Origin: Candidatus Bathyarchaeota archaeon
GTDB taxonomy: Archaea > Thermoproteota > Bathyarchaeia > 40CM-2-53-6
Direction: 5' to 3'
Assembly: GCA_005888675.1 (NCBI GenBank)
Contig: VBBA01000165.1
Location: forward strand, 1-22,947
Length of the DNA: 22,947 nucleotides
The translations under genes were made by a program, and so were the position numbers. Numbering within the stretch: the first letter of the stretch is position 1; every line of letters starts with the position of its first letter. Shown one piece after another: positions 14,558-20,557 of the stretch. The notes beneath the pieces are model-generated. The model was given only the letters and a program-made list of their open reading frames with translations. It had not been told where the DNA came from and made no database searches.

Positions 14558-14574
14558 ACCCTTGAACGGGCTAG
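14554..14574. terminator. Hairpin between two convergent genes, stop codons in the stem
   Basis: CTAG-A-CCC, loop TTGAAC, then GGG-CTAG: a seven-pair stem with one bulged A. Each CTAG arm holds the TAG stop of one of the two convergent genes. It could act as a bidirectional transcript end. Confidence 0.35.
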
Positions 14575-15884
14575 ATTATCTTTCGGCTTATCAGAATGCC
14601 CTCAATGTCGGGCTTGGTCAATTCCTTGAGATAGTAGCTCACTCTGACTGTTGGCTTTGAGATCTTGAGGATTCTTCGAATGTCTGCAGGTGTCGCCAGG
14701 ACCACAGTATCACAATCGGCCTTCCTGATTGTCTCTTCCATGTCTCGGATCTGTTGATTGCCGTAACCGACAGTGGGAAGGACTTGCGTCAGGTGAGTGT
14801 ACTTTCTGAAAATCTCCTTCACGATTCCTACCGCATAGGGCCGTGGATCGACGATCTCCTTTGCTCCAAACCTCTTCGCGGCGACGTACCCGACTCCGTA
14901 CGGCATATCTCCATGTGTCACTGTCGGGCCATCCTCAACTACCAGCACTCTCTTTCCTTTGATCATGTCTGGATGGTCCAATTTGATCTCAGAGGCGGCC
15001 TTTACAACCATCGCACTCGGAGCTAGTTGTTTTGCGTCTGATTCCACCAAGTCAACGTTTCTTGGTTCTGCCGTGTCAACCTTGTTGATCACGATTACAT
15101 TTGCCATGCGGATGTTGACTTCGCTCGGATAGTGCGTCAGTTCATCGCCCGCTCGTAACGGGTCCATTACGGCAATGTGTAGATTTGGCTGGATGAAGGG
15201 GATGTCGTTGTTCCCTCCATCCCAGACGATGATATCCGACTCCTTCTCGGCCATAGCTAGGATTTTCTGATAATCTACTCCGGCGTAGACCGTGAATCCA
15301 GCGTCGATGTGGGGTTCATACTCTTCTCGCTCTTCGATACTGCAATTGTATCTATCAAGATCCTCGTAACTGGAGAACCTCTGAGCGACTTCATCCGTTA
15401 GGTCGCCATAGGGCATTGGATGCCTAATCACTCCTAATTTCTTGCCTTTTGCCTTGAGGATTTGGCAGACGCGTCGTGAAACCGTACTCTTGCCTGCGCC
15501 AGTTCGGACAGCCCCAACTGAGACAACAGGTAGCTTGGAGCGTATCATGGTGCTTCTGGGACCGTGCAGTTCGAAGTCTGCGCCGGCCGTCAAGGCTATC
15601 GATGCTTTGTGCATCAGCTCATTGTAGGAGAGATCGCTGTAGGCGAGGACTGCAAGGTCCACATTGTTCTCCTGTATGATTCTTGCTAGTTCTCGCTCGG
15701 CATAGATTGGTATCCCTTTTGGATACCTTGAACCTGAAAGGATTGGTGGGTATGTCCTGCCCTCTATTCCAGGTATCTGTGTTGCAGTAAATGCTACAAC
15801 CTGATACTCAGGGTCATTGCGGTAGATGATGTTGAAGTTATGAAAGTCTCGACCGGCTGCACCGATTATCACTACTTTCTTCAT
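14571..15884 (-). CDS. Cyclic 2,3-diphosphoglycerate synthetase-like GTPase
   Basis: A 437-residue protein of the COG2403-type predicted GTPase family, related to the enzyme that makes cyclic 2,3-diphosphoglycerate in methanogens. The N-terminal domain starts MKKVVIIGAAGRDFHNFN. The P-loop GAVRTGAGKST lies near 124-134 and is followed by IVWDGGNNDIPF, VINKVDTAEPRN (a nucleotide-specificity NKVD motif) and VEDGPTVTHG DMPYGVG farther on. Members are widespread in archaea without cyclic-DPG, so the real substrate is open. A frame start at TTG 15950 lies upstream of the TATA box at 15931-15943; the predicted transcription start near 15911 makes ATG 15884 the likely start. It is convergent with the aminotransferase gene. 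Confidence 0.85.
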   Translation of the reverse strand: MKKVVIIGAAGRDFHNFNIIYRNDPEYQVVAFTATQIPGIEGRTYPPILSGSRYPKGIPIYAERELARIIQENNVDLAVLAYSDLSYNELMHKASIALTAGADFELHGPRSTMIRSKLPVVSVGAVRTGAGKSTVSRRVCQILKAKGKKLGVIRHPMPYGDLTDEVAQRFSSYEDLDRYNCSIEEREEYEPHIDAGFTVYAGVDYQKILAMAEKESDIIVWDGGNNDIPFIQPNLHIAVMDPLRAGDELTHYPSEVNIRMANVIVINKVDTAEPRNVDLVESDAKQLAPSAMVVKAASEIKLDHPDMIKGKRVLVVEDGPTVTHGDMPYGVGYVAAKRFGAKEIVDPRPYAVGIVKEIFRKYTHLTQVLPTVGYGNQQIRDMEETIRKADCDTVVLATPADIRRILKISKPTVRVSYYLKELTKPDIEGILISRKII

Positions 15885-15930
15885 CGGTTCTGATACGCTC
15901 TCTTTGATACGTGCGAGGCTGACGTTGCGG

Positions 15931-15943
15931 GATACATATAACT
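15931..15943. promoter_or_regulatory. Shared TATA element between divergent genes
   Basis: The A/T stretch GATACATATAACT reads as a TATA box on both strands. It is about 26 bases from a start site near 15911 on the minus strand (leader 27 to ATG 15884) and from one near 15962 on the plus strand (leader 12 to ATG 15974). One core promoter may serve both genes. Confidence 0.45.
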
Positions 15944-15973
15944 TGGTCAAGACCGAGATGGACGATCGGTAGT

Positions 15974-16363
15974 ATGTCAGGGATTAATCTAGGATCGGAG
16001 GTCTCGCGGCCGAAAATCCTCCTTGAGATAGAACGGATTGGTGTAGCGGAGGGGGAGTTTCATCGGTTTGCTTCTCCCAGAACGGTCGATGCCTTGTTGC
16101 GAGCCTTGCCCGTGGGAGGCCGAGCGGCGATTTGGGGTGAAGAGGTTTACTTTCAGGTATCTGTGCAAGCAGCCGGTGAGAGTCCAAGGAATAAGTTGGA
16201 GGTGGGCAGCATCGCGTATTGGCCCATGGGAAGTGCTGTTTGCGTCTTCTTTGGACCAACGAAGCCGTACAGTCCGGTCAATATGATCGGCAGAGTTACA
16301 GCCAACCTCGAACTCTTCCGCAAGGTACGGGAGGGAACTACAGTTACTATCAAGAAGGCTTAG
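15974..16363 (+). CDS. Cyclophilin-like-fold protein (TM1367/COG2164 type)
   Basis: A 129-residue protein resembling the small prokaryotic cyclophilin-like family. Matching segments are IERIGVAEGEFHRFASPRTV (18-37), ALPVGGRAAIWGEEVYF (44-60), and EVGSIAYWPMGSAVCVFFGP (76-95) ending with SPVNMIGRV. Proteins of this type have a cyclophilin-like barrel but lack the usual peptidyl-prolyl isomerase catalytic residues, so activity is unknown. It is transcribed away from the GTPase gene, apparently from the shared TATA element, and its end overlaps the convergent eS25 gene by four bases. Confidence 0.8.
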   Translation: MSGINLGSEVSRPKILLEIERIGVAEGEFHRFASPRTVDALLRALPVGGRAAIWGEEVYFQVSVQAAGESPRNKLEVGSIAYWPMGSAVCVFFGPTKPYSPVNMIGRVTANLELFRKVREGTTVTIKKA

Positions 16364-16737
16364 GAGGCAGCTGGAACCGCTGAAGCCACGTTCGCAGGCT
16401 GATAAATTCTAACCCTCGCGTTCCCGCCCACGAGCTTGACAATGTTTCGCTTCGCCAAATCCTCAAGCAGGTCTTTCGCAATACTCAGTCTCAGGTTAAA
16501 CTGGGAAGCCAACCCGTAAGGCGTTATGGCAGCCATCCTCTTGATTTCGCCCAGCATCTTTGGGTCATTAACTTCTGGATAATTCAGACCCCGCGGTCTC
16601 TTATCTCCGGGACCTTTGGCTCCTCCCTTCGGCTTCTTCCCCTGTCCTCCGGCATCAGTTTTTGTATCCTGTTGTTGCTGGGTTTTCTCCATCTGTGCCA
16701 TGCTTTTTCTCTTAGCGCCGCCCACTTTCTGTCCCAC
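16360..16737 (-). CDS. rps25e: Ribosomal protein eS25
   Basis: A 125-residue protein of the archaeal and eukaryotic small ribosomal subunit. The first 50 residues are basic, with a short Gln run and Gly/Lys repeats, a disordered RNA-binding tail longer than in Sulfolobus. The winged-helix core (about 57-115) reads like eS25: AITPYGLASQFNLRLSIAKD, LLEDLAKRNIVKLV and ARVRIYQP. The start is GTG 16737; a TATA box at 16762-16770 predicts transcription start near 16741, almost leaderless. The 3' end overlaps the cyclophilin-like gene. The protein supports a non-euryarchaeal host. Confidence 0.88.
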   Translation of the reverse strand: MGQKVGGAKRKSMAQMEKTQQQQDTKTDAGGQGKKPKGGAKGPGDKRPRGLNYPEVNDPKMLGEIKRMAAITPYGLASQFNLRLSIAKDLLEDLAKRNIVKLVGGNARVRIYQPANVASAVPAAS

Positions 16738-16761
16738 TCGATTGACTGATTGATCACGATC

Positions 16762-16770
16762 GATAAATAT
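16762..16770 (-). promoter_or_regulatory. TATA box for eS25
   Basis: The minus strand reads ATATTTATC, with its centre about 29 bases before the GTG at 16737. It fits a nearly leaderless transcript. Confidence 0.55.
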
Positions 16771-16862
16771 GTTGCCGTCTGATCATGAGAGTGAGAATCG
16801 CGGACTGTAGAAAATCTTATTGACTTAACCGTCGTTCCGGCTAAATCCTCGCCTCGAGAGGA

Positions 16863-17033
16863 ATGCGATTCGTTGTGAAACTCGTCAACGTCAAGTTGCC
16901 GGAGAGATTGATTGATGGATTGGATGAACTAGTGAAATCAGGGATCTACCACAGCAGGAGCGACGCGATCAGGGAGGCTGTCCGAAACTTGCTGAGGCGG
17001 GAGCTCTGGGAAACGGACAACCGTGAACAGTGA
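16863..17033 (+). CDS. Ribbon-helix-helix (CopG-type) regulator, 56 aa
   Basis: A short gene with the ribbon-helix-helix pattern: a beta strand (VVKLVNVKLPERLIDGL), a helix (DELVKSGIYHS), then RSDAIREAVRNLLRREL. This is the classic small DNA-binding dimer, with strand residues contacting the major groove and the S-R-S-D-A-I-R segment forming the second helix. The core of about 45 residues is complete, so it is not a fragment. GAGAGG lies only two bases before the ATG, too near for a normal ribosome-binding site, so translation may be leaderless or weak. It ends 10 bases from the convergent OMP decarboxylase. The target is unknown; no toxin partner is beside it. Confidence 0.75.
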   Translation: MRFVVKLVNVKLPERLIDGLDELVKSGIYHSRSDAIREAVRNLLRRELWETDNREQ

Positions 17034-17043
17034 GCAATGCTAA

Positions 17044-17817
17044 CTAGGAAAATGATGCTCGAGCGAATTTGGCAGATATATTCGCAGGCTCTTGCGCCCT
17101 TGTTATCGATCGTCCAATTATGAAATAGTCCGAGCCTGCTTTTCTAGCGGAGGCAATGTCTCCACCCTGAGTGCCGATTCCTGGCGAATAGACGGGAACC
17201 TTTCCCTTGACAATCGGTTTCAACTTCCTGATTATGTTCGGTCGTGTGGCACCAACTACAATCCCATCGGAGTCCCAGTCAACTGCCTTTCTTGCGTATT
17301 TTTCGTATTGATAAGTTGGTTTTCGTGACGCACCGTTGAAAACTCGCTGGCCAAAGGTTTCCTTCGCTCCGGGGTGACTCATATATGCCAACACGATCAC
17401 CCCCTGACCACCTTTACGAGAAAGCCGGTACACGGGCTCAAGCCCGCCTTTCCATCCCGATGATGGGTTCACAATGATGGCGTCGAACCCTAGGCGGTAG
17501 TACGCGGTTGTTATCGCTTCGTTCGTCGAACCAATATCAGAGAGCTTGTCGTCTATTATGCACGGTAGATCGCCAGCGTGAACGCGCCGGGTCAGTCTCC
17601 TTGTGAAGCTCAGTCCCAGGTTGAGCACGGTTTGTCTCCCGAACCGGACGCCGCACACATGTTCGTCAGTATGGTCGAGCAGAGCTTCCCCAAATTCCAG
17701 AAGATCACTGGGCGCCTTCCCGTCTAGGTCGAGGGCTAGGACGACTCGGGTGCGACGGTCGATAGAAGAATGTTTTATCCAGTCTCTGTATGGTTCCTCG
17801 GATTCACCGCGCTTCAA
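17044..17817 (-). CDS. pyrF: Orotidine-5'-phosphate decarboxylase
   Basis: A 257-residue enzyme for the last step of UMP synthesis. The barrel shows VVLALDLDG at 25-33, the catalytic Asp-x-Lys-x-x-Asp set at 89-94 in IIDDKLSDIGSTN, IVVGATRP at 186-193, and the phosphate-binding SPGIGTQGG (211-219) with IIGRSIT ending at 239. The archaeal form is usually 210-230 residues, so the N-terminus may be a little long. The TTG start overlaps the upstream inositol-phosphate synthase stop by four bases (TTGA), implying coupling. A later start inside the first 24 residues cannot be excluded. Confidence 0.92.
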   Translation of the reverse strand: MKRGESEEPYRDWIKHSSIDRRTRVVLALDLDGKAPSDLLEFGEALLDHTDEHVCGVRFGRQTVLNLGLSFTRRLTRRVHAGDLPCIIDDKLSDIGSTNEAITTAYYRLGFDAIIVNPSSGWKGGLEPVYRLSRKGGQGVIVLAYMSHPGAKETFGQRVFNGASRKPTYQYEKYARKAVDWDSDGIVVGATRPNIIRKLKPIVKGKVPVYSPGIGTQGGDIASARKAGSDYFIIGRSITRAQEPANISAKFARASFS

Positions 17818-18890
17818 GCCTTGCCGTGACCGTCGAGGAGTTGTTCGATTCCTTCGGAGACTGATTCTGGCGAGATCCGTTTCGGCGGTGCCTTGAAACC
17901 GTAGGCCGAGATTAGGTCGGTGACGCTCCCTTGGCCGAGCTCATTATTCTGGACGAGATTAACCAGGCGGATGACATCAGTTAGGATGCCGGCGCACGCG
18001 GGTCCGTCCTCGAGTGTAAGACGTATGTCCATATTGTAATTGGCTCCTGCGTAGTACTGTCCTCTGATCCAGAAGTAACTTGTCCGTTTGTTGCCCATGA
18101 AATCTACAAAGTCGGAGGAGCCGGCGACTATTGGAAAAACGTACGGAACTACTGATGCAACTGCCGCTGTCTTTATGTTCCTTTTGATTTCGTACTTTTT
18201 CTTGTCGAGAGCGCTTTTCGACTCGGTACCTCCTCCAATGTCCAATTGATACGTCTCGTCAACCCTGGCTCCTCTTTCGTTTAGGAATGAGAGGAGATTC
18301 CGGTGGAGGATGGTTGAGCCGATCTGATCCATAATGTCATCTCCGACGAGGATGGATTTTTTGCGTTTGTAAACGGTTTGCCACTTTCGGTTCGAGGCCA
18401 CTTTTGACGGTGTTGCGTTAATGTATGCGCACCCCGAACCCAGAGCCATCTGCGCGTACATTTCACTCGCCTTGCTCGCGCCTGTCGGAGTGAGATTAAC
18501 TAGAATATTCACCTCGGAGTCTCGTAGGACTTGGGAAATGTTGGCTGGCTTTGCTCTGCTGACGTGGACTTTTTCGCCGGCTATTCCCGAAGCACCGTCC
18601 AGCGGCTGTGCCATTTGGACGGTAACGCCGGTATTCTTTAGATCGACGATCTTGCGGGAGGTGTTGGGCTCAGCGTAGACTGCCTCGGATAAATCGTGAC
18701 CCACTTTACGATCGTCGATGTCGAAGGCCGCAGCGTAATTGATGTCTGAGGCTTCATATCCGCCAATCTTTCGATGTGCAAGACCTATCGGGTGATCGAT
18801 GGCATAATACGCGGTTCCCTGGATTAGGCTGGATGCACAGTTTCCCACGCCCGCTAATGCCACATTGATCGATTTTCGCTTCTTCGACAT
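17814..18890 (-). CDS. ino1: myo-Inositol-1-phosphate synthase
   Basis: A 358-residue NAD-dependent synthase converting glucose-6-phosphate to inositol-1-phosphate, the precursor of archaetidylinositol lipids and, in some archaea, of compatible solutes. The Rossmann start is INVALAGVGNCASSLIQG. Other family signatures are VNLTPTGASKASEMYAQ, the AYINATPSKVAS block, LVGDDIMDQIGSTILHRNLL, and QLDIGGGTESKSALDKKKYE, which carries the catalytic Lys residues. Length fits the archaeal and actinobacterial type. The start is ATG 18890. It is coupled to pyrF and follows the duplicated unknown gene by 71 bases. Confidence 0.94.
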   Translation of the reverse strand: MSKKRKSINVALAGVGNCASSLIQGTAYYAIDHPIGLAHRKIGGYEASDINYAAAFDIDDRKVGHDLSEAVYAEPNTSRKIVDLKNTGVTVQMAQPLDGASGIAGEKVHVSRAKPANISQVLRDSEVNILVNLTPTGASKASEMYAQMALGSGCAYINATPSKVASNRKWQTVYKRKKSILVGDDIMDQIGSTILHRNLLSFLNERGARVDETYQLDIGGGTESKSALDKKKYEIKRNIKTAAVASVVPYVFPIVAGSSDFVDFMGNKRTSYFWIRGQYYAGANYNMDIRLTLEDGPACAGILTDVIRLVNLVQNNELGQGSVTDLISAYGFKAPPKRISPESVSEGIEQLLDGHGKA

Positions 18891-18961
18891 TTCTCGTTCG
18901 CTTTCTATTCATGAGAGCCGATTTAGAGTGATCTGAAAAGCTTTTTCGCGGCTTTCCAAGA

Positions 18962-19666
18962 TTATTGCGGAAAGATTGGCAGGTCCTTGACGTCGATGAT
19001 CTTCGCGTAGAAGCTCTTGGCGTCCTGGGGGATGTTGACGAAGTCAGCCTTCTCTCCGACAGGCTTGAGCACAGAGTAGCGGAGGAATGAACCCGTCGGC
19101 GCTGATTGGCCGCGTGTATGGAAGAATACCGGAAGGGCGTCGGCGTCATAATAGTGTTCAAACGGAATAACGGTGCCCAGAATGTGCTGACTGTTCCTTT
19201 CGAAGTGCCACAGAGGGAATGAAGTCCCCTCACGGATTGAGAGGGTCAGAAGGACTCTGGCGAGGGAGGTCAATTCTTCCACTTCAGCCACGACTGGATC
19301 TGGAGGCTTCGGGAATATCCCTTCCAGGCTTCGCTTGAAGGCCTCAGGGACATTCTTCACTTTGATCGTTGAGGCATACTTGTATCGTGTATCGTCAGCA
19401 TCATCCGCGAAAATCCATTCTTCTCCTTTTGATGCATTAATTCGATAAGCGAGGAACGGCTTCTTTCCATCATCGGCCTCCGTGTAGGCTAGGATTGGAA
19501 TGTCGCCGTGCCAGTACATGTAGGCGGTAAAGAGGCAAATGAGCTTCTTGCCTTCATGTTCGAACTTCCAGAGAATTGGGGATCCATCGGTAAGGCTGAG
19601 TGCTAGCCGTGCGAAGTTTTGGAGATCCTTTACTTCGACCGGTACAGGTGCTTTGACCGGTTCCAT
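18962..19666 (-). CDS. Unknown protein made of two tandem repeats of about 105 residues
   Basis: I do not recognise the family. The 234-residue soluble protein has two related halves. Both open with VEVKDLQNFARLALSL (10-25) or VEELTSLARVLLTLS (about 127-143), then ILWKFEHEGKKLICL matching PLWHFERNSQHILGT, then a YWHGDIPILAY / YYDADALPVFF segment, a FLAYRIN / FLRYSVL segment, and finish in TIKVKNVPE / IIDVKDLPI. This shows an internal duplication. There is no signal peptide, helix or catalytic motif. The start is ATG 19664-19666. A weak TATA-like CTTAATG lies about 43 bases upstream. Its closeness to ino1 may mean co-transcription. Confidence 0.75.
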   Translation of the reverse strand: MEPVKAPVPVEVKDLQNFARLALSLTDGSPILWKFEHEGKKLICLFTAYMYWHGDIPILAYTEADDGKKPFLAYRINASKGEEWIFADDADDTRYKYASTIKVKNVPEAFKRSLEGIFPKPPDPVVAEVEELTSLARVLLTLSIREGTSFPLWHFERNSQHILGTVIPFEHYYDADALPVFFHTRGQSAPTGSFLRYSVLKPVGEKADFVNIPQDAKSFYAKIIDVKDLPIFPQ

Positions 19667-19795
19667 GATTCTACAACACGAAGGAGAACCCAGAATGGGC
19701 CGGTCTCATTAAGGCTTCTCCAATAATTTCTTAGGTTCTGAGCGAAAATTAGAGTGCTGGTCTAGAATCGGAAAATATTCGTGTTAATGGGTGGA

Positions 19796-20545
19796 TCATC
19801 TGAACAGGTCTTTATCCTCAGGCCGCAAAAGGTCCTTGCCACTGCCGTGGCCAAAACGGTAACGATAGCCACGAATGATTGCAGCAGGGATTCTATCGGA
19901 TTTGTTCATGACGAGCTCACCTGCCGATGCCAACTCGTCTGCTAATGCGATCTCGGTTACGTGAAGGACTCTCCGGTACATATCCCTCTTACCTCTATAG
20001 TCATGGACGGGCTTTATGCCGGAGACGCCTATGGCGAAGTTGACCTGACCCATGCGCCAGGCTCGGCCAAAAGTGTCGGTGATAATGACTGGGACGTTCC
20101 TTCCGGTTAGCTGGTGTATTTTTTTCCTGATGAGGTTCGCGGAGGCGTCTGGGTTCTTGGGAAGAAGGGTCACCGAGTTTTTCTTGCCAATATTGGACTG
20201 GTCTACCCCTGAGTTCGCACAGATGAATCCATGTCGCGTTTCCGTGATCAAGTGTCCCGACCTCATTCTAATGATCTTCTTGCTTTCATTTAGGATGACT
20301 TCGACGTGCCTGGGATCCCTCTGCAGTTCTTTTGCGATTTGACGAGAGAACACGGAGGGTTGGATTGCGTCAAGCTGTATGATCTGCCCTTCTGCTTTTG
20401 ACACCACCTTCTGACTGATGACGAGAATATCATGGTCTTTGATCGTCTCTTTCTGGCGTTTTACCCTGTCCACAATTATTTGTGCTAGGTCGTCCCCCTT
20501 CTGGATATCGGGGATGCCTTGGATGCCAATTATGGATACGGACAT
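19796..20545 (-). CDS. cofE: Coenzyme F420:L-glutamate ligase
   Basis: A 249-residue enzyme that adds L-glutamate to F420-0 using GTP, making the polyglutamate tail of the deazaflavin cofactor. Conserved segments include GIQGIPDIQKGDDLAQII at the N-terminus, ILVISQKVVSKAEG (40-53), the GFICANSGVDQSN block, VIITDTFGRAWRMGQVNFAIG and GVSGIKPVHDYRG. Length is as expected. The ATG lies 12 bases after the PolB1 stop and has no clear ribosome-binding site, so co-transcription with polB is likely. It implies that the organism makes F420. Confidence 0.95.
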   Translation of the reverse strand: MSVSIIGIQGIPDIQKGDDLAQIIVDRVKRQKETIKDHDILVISQKVVSKAEGQIIQLDAIQPSVFSRQIAKELQRDPRHVEVILNESKKIIRMRSGHLITETRHGFICANSGVDQSNIGKKNSVTLLPKNPDASANLIRKKIHQLTGRNVPVIITDTFGRAWRMGQVNFAIGVSGIKPVHDYRGKRDMYRRVLHVTEIALADELASAGELVMNKSDRIPAAIIRGYRYRFGHGSGKDLLRPEDKDLFR

Positions 20546-20557
20546 TGGCTTGGGGGC

